DNA of 64,000 nucleotides, taken from Niallia circulans (GTDB lineage Bacteria > Bacillota > Bacilli > Bacillales > Cytobacillaceae). Under the pieces are notes generated by a model. That model was not told the origin of the DNA, made no database searches, and saw only the letters and a program-made list of their open reading frames with translations. A program made the translations under genes and the position numbers. The stretch's first letter is position 1, and every line of letters begins with the position of its first letter. Below, piece by piece: positions 57,429 to 64,000 of this stretch. The DNA is taken from contig NZ_CP026031.1 of assembly GCF_003726095.1 (NCBI RefSeq), forward strand, positions 2,976,001-3,040,000. Direction: 5' to 3'.

Positions 57429-58346
57429 TTACTCTTTTACCCCGCCAATTGTTAAACCGCTAACAAAATAACGTTGAAAAAATGGATAGCTGCACGCAAT
57501 CGGTAAGGTAGAGATCACAACCATCGCCATTCGCGTAGCCTCTTTTGGAATAGCGGCAAGGCCACCAGATAAGTTTCCACTTAAGCCCGCATTTTGGGTC
57601 ATAAAATCAATATTGCTTTGGATTTTCATCAATAAGTATTGCAGTGGAATTAGATTATCACTTTGAATGTATAGCAGTGCATTAAACCAATCATTCCAAT
57701 ATCCTAGTGCGGCAAACAGGCTTATTGTTGCAATTCCTGGCACCGCTAATGGTAAAACAATTTGTGTAAAGATCCTCATTTCACTTGCCCCATCAATACG
57801 GGAAGATTCAATAATCGATTCTGGCACCTGTCTTCTAAAGAATGTTCGCATCACGATGATGTTAAACGGACTTAAAGCCATAGGAAGAATAAGGGCCCAC
57901 ACGGTATCTTTTAACTGTAGCATATTCGTCATCACAATATAGCTTGGTACCATTCCAGGACTAAATAGCATCGTAATTAAGGCAAAAATGGTGAAAAATC
58001 GCTTAAAACGAAAATTTGGCCGAGAGATGGCATATGCATAGGTTGATGTGAATGCAACATTGATAAAGGTTCCGACAACTGTAACAAATACGGTAATAAA
58101 CAAGGATTGAATAATTTGCGTTTTTAAATCAGCTAAATATGTGTACCCTTGAATACTCCACTCACTTGGCCACAATGCATATCCATTCGTTATCAAGGCT
58201 GTTTCACTTGTAAACGATATAATAATTACGAATAAGAAGGGGAAAATACAAGAGAAGGCAAACAAGCCTACCATGATATTAAAAAAGATATTTGTTTTTC
58301 GATTAAAGGTTCGGACTCGAACATGCTCTATTTTTTTCTTTTTCAC
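57429..58346 (-). CDS. Carbohydrate ABC permease (YtcP/LplC-like)
   Basis: About 305 residues with six membrane segments. The EAA loop is visible in ESSRIDGASEMRIFTQIVLPLAVPGI, which contacts the ATPase. The C-terminus is FQRYFVSGLTIGGVKE, typical of this permease class. The frame is open back to a TTG at 58373 that overlaps the previous stop, but AAAGGAGG at about 58360 fits the GTG at 58346 better, although the spacer is long (13 nt). It forms a heterodimer with the next permease. Confidence 0.88.
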   Translation of the reverse strand: MKKKKIEHVRVRTFNRKTNIFFNIMVGLFAFSCIFPFLFVIIISFTSETALITNGYALWPSEWSIQGYTYLADLKTQIIQSLFITVFVTVVGTFINVAFTSTYAYAISRPNFRFKRFFTIFALITMLFSPGMVPSYIVMTNMLQLKDTVWALILPMALSPFNIIVMRTFFRRQVPESIIESSRIDGASEMRIFTQIVLPLAVPGIATISLFAALGYWNDWFNALLYIQSDNLIPLQYLLMKIQSNIDFMTQNAGLSGNLSGGLAAIPKEATRMAMVVISTLPIACSYPFFQRYFVSGLTIGGVKE

Positions 58347-58369
58347 TGTATGATTTGGACCTCCTTTCC

Positions 58370-59296
58370 TCAAAACAATGCAGATTCTTCATCAAATTTG
58401 CGAACAATGAAGTTAGCCAGAACTACTAAAATACAGCCGACAACTGATTGATAAAGACCTGCAGCTGCTGTCATCCCAATATCACCTGTACTTGTTAGTC
58501 CGTTATAGATATAAGTATCTAAGACACTTGTTACTTCATATAAAGCACCTGAGTTTCTCGGGATTTGATAGAATAATCCAAAATCAGCTCTAAAGATATT
58601 GCCGACGGATAAAATAGATAGAATAGATATTAAAGGTACTAGCTGCGGAATCGTGATATTTTTTATCTGCTGCCATTTCGATGCCCCATCAACCATCGCA
58701 GCTTCATAATAATCCGAGTTGATTCCCATTATACTCGCAAAATAAATGACACTATTATAGCCGACACCCTTCCATATTCCTAAGACGATTAAAATAAATG
58801 GCCAATATTTTTGCTCGTTATACCAATTAATTTCTTCTCCACCAAAAAGAGTAAGGATACTATTCATTAGACCTTTATCTGGACTTAAAAATGCAAAGAC
58901 AAAATAACTGATAATAACCCATGATAAAAAATACGGAAATAGCATCGAAGTTTGATAAATCTTAATCATTCTTTTAGAACGCAGTTCACTGAGTACTATT
59001 GCCAAGAAAACAGCAAAAATCAACCCTAACACAATAAACGCAACATTATATAAAACAGTATTTCTTGTAATCAAGTAAGCATTATTGGAAGAAAATAAAA
59101 ACTTAAAATTATCAAACCCAACCCATGGACTTTCCCGCAAGCTTTGAAAAAATCCGCCACTTGAATAGTGGAAATTTTTAAATGCTACAACATTCCCGAA
59201 TACCGGAATATAGAAAAATAGAATAAGCCATATAGTTCCAGGCAATGCCATTAACAAAAAGGCCTTATTTCTCCACAAATTTCGTAACATGGCCAT
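58370..59296 (-). CDS. Carbohydrate ABC permease (LplB/YteP-like)
   Basis: A 308-residue inner-membrane permease with six membrane segments. It has the long family-typical loop LRESPWVGFDNFKFLF and an EAA motif in YEAAMVDGASKWQQIKNITIPQLVPLI. It is the first gene of the ABC operon; GGGAGGG precedes the ATG. No ATP-binding subunit is encoded in the operon, so the multitask ATPase MsmX type, elsewhere in the genome, probably energises transport. Confidence 0.9.
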   Translation of the reverse strand: MAMLRNLWRNKAFLLMALPGTIWLILFFYIPVFGNVVAFKNFHYSSGGFFQSLRESPWVGFDNFKFLFSSNNAYLITRNTVLYNVAFIVLGLIFAVFLAIVLSELRSKRMIKIYQTSMLFPYFLSWVIISYFVFAFLSPDKGLMNSILTLFGGEEINWYNEQKYWPFILIVLGIWKGVGYNSVIYFASIMGINSDYYEAAMVDGASKWQQIKNITIPQLVPLISILSILSVGNIFRADFGLFYQIPRNSGALYEVTSVLDTYIYNGLTSTGDIGMTAAAGLYQSVVGCILVVLANFIVRKFDEESALF

Positions 59297-59320
59297 TTTT
59301 CTATCCCTCCCCCCTTTTTT

Positions 59321-59334
59321 AGAAAACGCTTTCT
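59321..59334. promoter_or_regulatory. cre (CcpA) box upstream of the mannan ABC operon
   Basis: AGAAAACGCTTTCT (reverse complement AGAAAGCGTTTTCT) matches the cre core with only the outermost bases differing. It lies between the -10 box and the first gene, a position suited to roadblock repression. Confidence 0.7.
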
Positions 59335-59349
59335 TTTTTATATAGCTAA

Positions 59350-59378
59350 ATTATAATATCGAAGAGGGTGATAACCAA
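59350..59378 (-). promoter_or_regulatory. Sigma-A promoter of the ABC operon
   Basis: On the minus strand TTGGTT (59378-59373) and TATAAT (59355-59350) with a 17-bp spacer. The cre box lies 15 bp downstream of the -10. Confidence 0.55.
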
Positions 59379-59526
59379 TAAACAAATTATAGGAAAAACT
59401 AAACGAATTATATGTTTTTGGAGTTAGAATATAAAGATGATGAACAAAATCTTAAATAAGGTTACATCCTTAATATGTACTCAATCACAGCCACTTCTGA
59501 AAACTTAATGATTTCCACCATAAAAA

Positions 59527-59573
59527 GAAAACCTGCCATTTGTGCTTCAAATAGTAGGTTTTCCTCATTTCCA
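59527..59573 (-). terminator. Terminator of the AraC-type gene
   Basis: GAAAACCT-ATTTG pairs with CAAAT-AGGTTTTC around small internal mismatches, followed by TTTTTAT on the minus strand. It overlaps the end of the AraC gene. Confidence 0.8.
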
Positions 59574-60446
59574 ATTATCTTGTAATTTTTTCACATCGCT
59601 TTTCGGCGGCAAGCCAAACATTCTGCTATATTCTCTGCTGAACTGCGACGGACTTTCATATCCAACTTGAAAGGCTGCTTCTGCAGCTTCCAATCCTTCA
59701 GCTATCAATAACCTGCGCGCTTCCTGTAAACGAATCATTTTTTGGAACTGTAAAGGAGACATACCCGTAATCAACTTAAAATTATGATGAAAGGAAGAAA
59801 GACTCATATTCACAGCTTTAGCTAGTTCCTCTACGCGAAGCGGCTGGGCATATGCCTGATTTATCAATTTAATGGTTTCTTTTATCGCCTGGGCATGGGT
59901 TCCTAAAATGGCAAATTGCTTTATCTGATCACCATCCTCCTTCTGTAAAATCCGATATAATATTTCCTTTTGATATAATGGCGCAAGCACAGGGATATCC
60001 TTTGGAGTATCAAGCAGCCTTATTAATCTAATTAAGGCATCTGACATTTCAGAGGTGGTTTTATTTACAAGCATCGCTCTTTTAGGAGGATCTGAAACTA
60101 CTTCCTTATGATTAGCAACTGCTTCTAAAATCTGTTCTGTCGTAAATCCAAGTCTAATACATAAATATGGCTTTTCCTTCATAGCCTCTGTTATTTTCCC
60201 GCGAATAGGCAGATGCACAGATATAACTAGATATTGGCTGGAATCATAGCGAAATATCTCCTCCCCCAACATCACTATTTTGGAACCTTGTATAATGAAA
60301 CAAACAGAAGGCTCGACAATAGAATGAAGCGGTTCTGTTAATGTGGATGCTCGTACAATGCTTAGATGGTTAATTTCTGTTGCGTGTGTACCATCTGTTT
60401 TAAAGTGTTTTTCTACTAGATCCGTTAACTCATTTTTATTATTCAC
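59565..60446 (-). CDS. AraC family transcriptional regulator (AraC_N type)
   Basis: A regulator of about 293 residues. The N-terminal AraC_N domain (about 15-170) contains LHSIVEPSVCFIIQGSKIVMLG and YDSSQYLVISVHLPI, and the C-terminal AraC HTH pair (about 195-290) contains VEELAKAVNMSLSSFHHNFK and AAFQVGYESPSQFSREYSRMFG. This group often controls adjacent oxidoreductases; here an SDR gene is divergent. The GTG at 60446 has AGGGGGG at about 6 nt; ATG codons at 60467 and 60449 are alternatives. Confidence 0.88.
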   Translation of the reverse strand: MNNKNELTDLVEKHFKTDGTHATEINHLSIVRASTLTEPLHSIVEPSVCFIIQGSKIVMLGEEIFRYDSSQYLVISVHLPIRGKITEAMKEKPYLCIRLGFTTEQILEAVANHKEVVSDPPKRAMLVNKTTSEMSDALIRLIRLLDTPKDIPVLAPLYQKEILYRILQKEDGDQIKQFAILGTHAQAIKETIKLINQAYAQPLRVEELAKAVNMSLSSFHHNFKLITGMSPLQFQKMIRLQEARRLLIAEGLEAAEAAFQVGYESPSQFSREYSRMFGLPPKSDVKKLQDNWK

Positions 60447-60594
60447 CATATCCCCCCTACTTTTCATACATTTTACCTCTTATTTGGAGAATTAGGCAAA
60501 GATTATACAGAAATCTTCTATCACTCTTGCTGAAAGTTTTCTTATCATTACAGTATGTTATCTAAAGACTAATAATTAGCTATGGGAGGAAGAA

Positions 60595-61131
60595 ATGAAG
60601 CATTTACAAGATAAAGTCGCTATTATAACTGGTTCATCGAGAGGAATAGGAGCAACTATCGCAGAAGAACTTGCTCAATTAGGGGCGAAGGTGATAATTA
60701 ACTATTCAAGTAGCTCAGAAAAAGCCAAAGAAGTTGTCGCAAGCATCGTGAATAAAGGTGGAGAAGCTATTGCAGTTCAAGCAGATGTCAGTAAAGTTAA
60801 AGAGGTAGAACGTTTATTTATAGAAACGCTTCAGCACTTTGGAAAAATAGATATTCTTGTTAATAACGCTGGCATAATGCACACCATACCATTAAAGGCT
60901 GTAACAGAAGAAGAATTTGATTTACATTTCTCCATCAATGTAAAAGGAACTTATTTTGCTTGCCAACAAGCGCTTCAGCATATGGAGGCTGATGGAAGAA
61001 TTATTAATTTCTCCACTTCTGTAGCAGGAATGATGTTCCCTGGTTACAGCCTATATGCAGCAACCAAAGGAGCTGTCGAACAAATTACAAGACAGCTGGC
61101 AAAAGAATTTGGTCCCAAAAAATCACTATAA
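60595..61131 (+). CDS. SDR oxidoreductase, N-terminal part of a frameshifted gene
   Basis: A 178-residue open frame that is most of an SDR of about 246 residues. It shows TGSSRGIG, NNAG, the Ser in NFSTSVAG and the Tyr/Lys in SLYAATKGAVEQ, so cofactor and catalytic sites are kept. At an A6 run (61117-61122) the frame shifts and ends four codons later, while the C-terminus continues in the -1 frame to 61334. One extra A would restore it. GGGAGG precedes the ATG. It is divergent from the AraC regulator, which probably controls it. Confidence 0.85.
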   Translation: MKHLQDKVAIITGSSRGIGATIAEELAQLGAKVIINYSSSSEKAKEVVASIVNKGGEAIAVQADVSKVKEVERLFIETLQHFGKIDILVNNAGIMHTIPLKAVTEEEFDLHFSINVKGTYFACQQALQHMEADGRIINFSTSVAGMMFPGYSLYAATKGAVEQITRQLAKEFGPKKSL

Positions 61132-61334
61132 ACACGATTTCACCTGGTCCTACAAATACCGAGCTGTTTATGGATGGCAAAAGCCCTGAACAATTAGAAA
61201 ACCTAAAAAAACTAAACGCCTTCGGCCGCTTCGGAGAAACGGACGATATCGCAAAAGTTGTCGCCTTTTTAGCGAGTGAAGATGCTCGTTGGATTACAGG
61301 TCAGACCCTTCGCGTTAATGGTGGAATGGTTTAA
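61122..61334 (+). pseudogene. Out-of-frame C-terminus of the SDR gene
   Basis: The -1 frame reads ITINTISPGPTNTELFMDGK, then FGRFGETDDIAKVVAFLASE, DARWITGQTLRVNGGMV and stop. This is the standard SDR C-terminus with the SPGPT motif and the GQTLRVNGG ending. It begins at the A6 run, so the gene 60595-61334 is intact apart from one base. Confidence 0.82.
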
Positions 61335-61340
61335 TTGTAA

Positions 61341-61411
61341 GAAAAAAATCGATTGAAAGAATCGGATTCACACTGAAAAGTGCAAATCGATGTTCTTCCA
61401 ATCGATTTTTC
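61341..61411. terminator. Long bidirectional hairpin terminator
   Basis: GAAAAAAATCGATTG (61341-61355) pairs with CAATCGATTTTTC (61399-61411), and inner GAA/TTC and CACT/AGTG segments extend the stem. It separates the convergent SDR and lmrB genes. Confidence 0.85.
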
Positions 61412-61428
61412 ATTATATTATTTTGCTA

Positions 61429-62889
61429 TTAATGAGATGGATGGTCTACTTTCACTCGTTTGATAAAGAACGATAGAACTAGACCAATGATTGCAACAAT
61501 AATCGCAAAGCTAAATGATTTTTGTACACCAGCTGTAAAGGCGAGCAATGGACTTAACGGGTTGGTTAAATCGGTCGCAGCACTATCTATATATTCCGCT
61601 GAACCTGAAGCTAAAAGAGAAATAGCAATTGCTGTTCCGATAGCTCCACCAACTTGCTGCAACGTATTCATAATTGCAGTTCCATGTGGATATAATTCAG
61701 GCGGCAATTGGTTTAAGCCATTTGTTTGTGCCGGCATCATTACCATAGAGACACCAATCATTAATACAATCAGCAAAGCAATAATAAAACCTGATGATGT
61801 ATCAATATCAATTGTAGAGAAACCAAATAATGCAAGAGTTGCTAGTGCAAGACCAGGAATAACTAACCATTTTGGGCCAAATTTATCAAAGAGACTTCCC
61901 ATAATTGGCGAAAGTAATCCGTTAATTAAACCACCTGGCAGAAGTAGTAATCCTGCTGTAAATGTGCTTAATGCAAGCACATTTTGTAAATATAGCGGCA
62001 ATAAAATCATGGATGAAAGCATAACCATCATAATCATGATGACAAGTACTAAACCTATAACAAACATTGGATATTTAAAAGCACCTAAATTCATCATCGG
62101 CTGCTCACTTTTCACTTGGCGAATAGCAAACAAGATTAATGCTATTAGTCCAATGGCAATAGAAATAATCACTTCTAAGCTGCCCCATCCGCCGCCTTCT
62201 CCAGCATTACTAAACCCGTAAACAATACCACCGAATCCAATTGTTGATAAAATAATCGATAAAATATCAATCTTTGGCTTCGTTAATGTTGTTACATTTT
62301 GCATAAATATACTACCGAATACAAGCGCAACCACAAGCAGTGGCAGGGAAATCCAGAAAATCCAGTGCCAAGTAAGGGAGCGAAGAATTAACCCAGAAAT
62401 AGTTGGCCCTACTGCCGGAGCAAAACTAATGACCAACCCCATCATTCCCATTACTTTCCCCCGTTTATGCGGTGGAATTAACACAAGAATTGTGTTAAAC
62501 ATAAGCGGTAATAATAGTGCTGTACCAATTGCCTGAACAACACGAGCAACCATTAAAATTGTAAAGGTAGGCGCGATTGCTCCTATAAGCGTTCCCGAAA
62601 TCGAAAAAATAAGGGAAGTAATAAATAACTGTCTTGTCGTAAACCATTGTAGAATAAGTCCTGATACAGGAACTAAAATTCCAAGTGTTAATAAATAACC
62701 TGTTGTTAACCATTGTACGGTTGTTTCGTTAATACTAAAATCCGTAATAATTGTTCTTAGTGCCATATTCAGTGCCGTTTCACTAAATAATCCAATAAAG
62801 CCCGCAATTAAAAAGGAGGCAATAATCGGCACCGTCTTAAACTCCGTTTTCCCAATTGTTTCTCCTTTAGCGGGAATATCCATTGTCAT
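61429..62889 (-). CDS. lmrB: MFS drug efflux pump, DHA2 family (LmrB-like)
   Basis: A 486-residue proton-driven exporter with 14 predicted membrane segments. DHA2 signatures: TTGYLLTLGILVPVSGLI (motif D1 region), RVVQAIGTALLLPL and LVISFAPAVGPTISGLI (motif C, antiporter). In B. subtilis LmrB exports lincomycin and puromycin and is encoded behind the TetR repressor LmrA, the same arrangement as here. AAAGGAGG precedes the ATG. The substrate range is inferred. Confidence 0.88.
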   Translation of the reverse strand: MTMDIPAKGETIGKTEFKTVPIIASFLIAGFIGLFSETALNMALRTIITDFSINETTVQWLTTGYLLTLGILVPVSGLILQWFTTRQLFITSLIFSISGTLIGAIAPTFTILMVARVVQAIGTALLLPLMFNTILVLIPPHKRGKVMGMMGLVISFAPAVGPTISGLILRSLTWHWIFWISLPLLVVALVFGSIFMQNVTTLTKPKIDILSIILSTIGFGGIVYGFSNAGEGGGWGSLEVIISIAIGLIALILFAIRQVKSEQPMMNLGAFKYPMFVIGLVLVIMIMMVMLSSMILLPLYLQNVLALSTFTAGLLLLPGGLINGLLSPIMGSLFDKFGPKWLVIPGLALATLALFGFSTIDIDTSSGFIIALLIVLMIGVSMVMMPAQTNGLNQLPPELYPHGTAIMNTLQQVGGAIGTAIAISLLASGSAEYIDSAATDLTNPLSPLLAFTAGVQKSFSFAIIVAIIGLVLSFFIKRVKVDHPSH

Positions 62890-62917
62890 TTCTTTTCCTC
62901 CTTTAAATCCAAAAAAA

Positions 62918-63493
62918 TCACTGTTTTAACAGCACTGCTATTTGATTCGAAATGCAACGCAGGGGGTTACTGCTCTTATTCGTGAGAGCAAGCATGCACC
63001 CACCTTCTATCATTGCATTTAACGTAATACCCAGTTCCTTTGCCAGAGGTTCTGCAAAGCCAAAGTCCTCTAGCCTATTTGTATAAAGCGCCTGCCAATC
63101 GGTAAAAGTAGCATCACATGCCAAGCGCAGCGTTTCATGTGTTAACGCTGTTTCAGAAGCAATCAAACTAATTTGCAAGCCTTCAAGTGCACTGCAGCCC
63201 ATCTGATCAAATTCATTTGCGATAGAATTCACATGTTGTTGAAATGCAGCCACAGGAGTTTCCCCACTATATAAGTCTGCTTTCATTTTCTCTACTACTA
63301 GCTCTCGCATTCGCTTAATTGCTTCTAATGCAATTTCTTCTTTCCCGTTTGGAAAGTGATAATACAAAGAGCCTTTGGGAGCACCACTCTCATCAATTAT
63401 TTGATTAAGACCCGTTGCATGGAATCCTTGCAGTTGAAATAGTTTCGTTGCAGTAGTTAGAATTGCTTCTTTTTTATTGTTGCCTTTCTTCAT
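62918..63493 (-). CDS. lmrA: TetR family repressor (LmrA/YxaF-like)
   Basis: A 191-residue repressor. The TetR HTH (about 8-55) shows ILTTATKLFQLQGFHATGL and GAPKGSLYYHFPNGKEEIA. The C-terminal domain with MGCSALEGLQISLIASE fits the LmrA/YxaF group. It lies 28 bp upstream of the efflux gene in the same direction and probably represses the pair. An operator-like GGTCTA element overlaps the start of transcription. Confidence 0.9.
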   Translation of the reverse strand: MKKGNNKKEAILTTATKLFQLQGFHATGLNQIIDESGAPKGSLYYHFPNGKEEIALEAIKRMRELVVEKMKADLYSGETPVAAFQQHVNSIANEFDQMGCSALEGLQISLIASETALTHETLRLACDATFTDWQALYTNRLEDFGFAEPLAKELGITLNAMIEGGCMLALTNKSSNPLRCISNQIAVLLKQ

Positions 63494-63527
63494 TAGATCA
63501 TCTCTTCTTAAAATTATTATAACAACT

Positions 63528-63566
63528 GGTCTACATAATATTAATGTGGCATTCTAAAAGTGTCAA
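63528..63566 (-). promoter_or_regulatory. Promoter and candidate operator of lmrA-lmrB
   Basis: On the minus strand a perfect -35 TTGACA (63566-63561), a 17-bp spacer and TAATAT (63543-63538). TAGACCAGTTGTTATAA follows immediately, resembling the TAGACC-type box I recall for B. subtilis LmrA/YxaF. The overlap of operator and transcription start fits repression. Confidence 0.65.
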
Positions 63567-63569
63567 GAA

Positions 63570-63843
63570 GATAATAGCTGATTTTGCTTCTTTTTTATAC
63601 AAAAATTACTGATTCTTTACTTATTTTTAAAGTAAAGGGTTTTTATTTATATTCTTCACCAAGATGCCTTCTGGTACAATTGTTTCATCATAAAAGTGAC
63701 TGGCATAAATATTTCAACCAAATAGCCCCCAGAACAATTAGACGGACATAGTAAAAATACATTCGTCCAATTGTTTTGGGGGGTATTTATTTTAAGAAAG
63801 ATATGCTAGTGATAATTTAAAGCAGGCTGAAGACTTATCCCGC
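63570..63843. other. Spacer upstream of lmrA
   Basis: Apart from the terminator at 63717-63790, I see no gene or named element in this AT-rich stretch between the lmrA promoter and the partial membrane-protein gene. Confidence 0.5.
63717..63790. terminator. Long hairpin terminator
   Basis: ATAGCCCCC-AGAACAATT-GACG pairs with CGTC-AATTGTTTT-GGGGGG across a loop of about 20 nt. It lies downstream of the partial gene at the window edge and insulates the lmrA promoter. Confidence 0.75.
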
Positions 63844-64000
63844 TTATTGTGGTAGGAAGTCATAAACAATTAAAGCCATTGATAAGAGACCCCCTGTCAA
63901 GAATACTAATAGGTTTCCAACAATAGAAAGGTATTTCAAGCGACTTTTTTCGCCTTTAAATCCGAATATCAATCCGACTAAAGGGATGATAAATATACTT
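63844..64000 (-). CDS. C-terminal part of a membrane protein (cut by window edge)
   Basis: The last 51 codons of a leftward gene that begins beyond the window. The visible sequence SIFIIPLVGLIFGFKGEKSR and LSIVGNLLVFLTGGLLSMAL comprises two hydrophobic helices with a basic loop, followed by IVYDFLPQ and a stop. The hydrophobic pattern and the terminator downstream support it as real. It cannot be assigned to a family from this fragment. Confidence 0.65.
   Translation of the reverse strand, partial: SIFIIPLVGLIFGFKGEKSRLKYLSIVGNLLVFLTGGLLSMALIVYDFLPQ

Noticed and set aside
61460..62221. 253-codon plus-strand frame opposite lmrB
   Set aside because: It is antisense to a clear 14-segment transporter, has no RBS and shows no domain; it is a codon-bias shadow.

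Overview
The window is a chromosomal segment of a low-GC Gram-positive bacterium, most likely a member of the Bacillaceae (Bacillus/Niallia-like). Evidence: AT-rich composition, strong GGAGG-type ribosome binding sites with frequent GTG/TTG starts, CcpA-type cre boxes, and many proteins that match Bacillus families (GlvA/GlvC/GlvR, BglA, YesM/YesN/YesL, LmrA/LmrB, CypC, UppP). I saw no rRNA or tRNA gene, CRISPR array, prophage, plasmid origin or intact insertion sequence.

Layout. 0-5 kb: a leftward alpha-glucoside PTS operon (glvC-glvA-glvR) followed by a YdeI-like gene. 5-11.4 kb: an SDR, an aldo-keto reductase, a flavinylated extracellular reductase lipoprotein, a nitroreductase, an AGCS amino-acid symporter and an unlisted 43-residue gene. 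11.4-16.2 kb: a first GH38 alpha-mannosidase and a UDP-glucose dehydrogenase. 16.3-21 kb: small membrane proteins, a HAD phosphatase and a 13-unit, 52-53 bp minisatellite (17902-18581). 21-26.5 kb: PepF, 6-phospho-beta-glucosidase BglA and its divergent GntR regulator. 26.5-30 kb: a chemoreceptor and a PadR/HAAS/DUF4097 operon. 30-35.6 kb: a fructose-family PTS operon with its own PRD regulator and two tandem class II aldolases. 36-40.3 kb: UppP, a secreted unknown protein, an unknown cytoplasmic protein and an RRNPP-type quorum-sensing regulator with a short secreted pro-peptide gene. 40.5-44.3 kb: CypC-type P450 with an SDR, and an MFS exporter. 44.5-59.3 kb: an alpha-mannan/high-mannose glycan locus (GH38, GH125, GH92, GntR/LacI regulator, YesMN-type two-component system, YesL, ABC binding protein and two permeases). 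59.5-64 kb: an AraC regulator, a frameshifted SDR, lmrB-lmrA drug efflux and the tail of a membrane protein.

How the genes work together. Much of the window serves carbohydrate capture: two PTS systems, an ABC importer without its own ATPase, and cytoplasmic glycosidases that act on what is imported. The mannan locus looks coordinated by an identical 18-bp operator copy in front of both divergent units and by a cre box at the ABC operon.

Most notable points: (1) the RRNPP regulator plus a 42-residue pre-pheromone, with an inverted repeat in front of the peptide and an unrecognised gene behind it; (2) the full intracellular mannan locus; (3) two genes (GH92 and an SDR) each broken by one missing A in an identical AAAAAATC context; (4) the minisatellite; (5) the PTS operon with two different aldolases. 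Start codons were adjusted in many genes from visible ribosome binding sites. Family assignments come from recognising sequence motifs, not from database searches.
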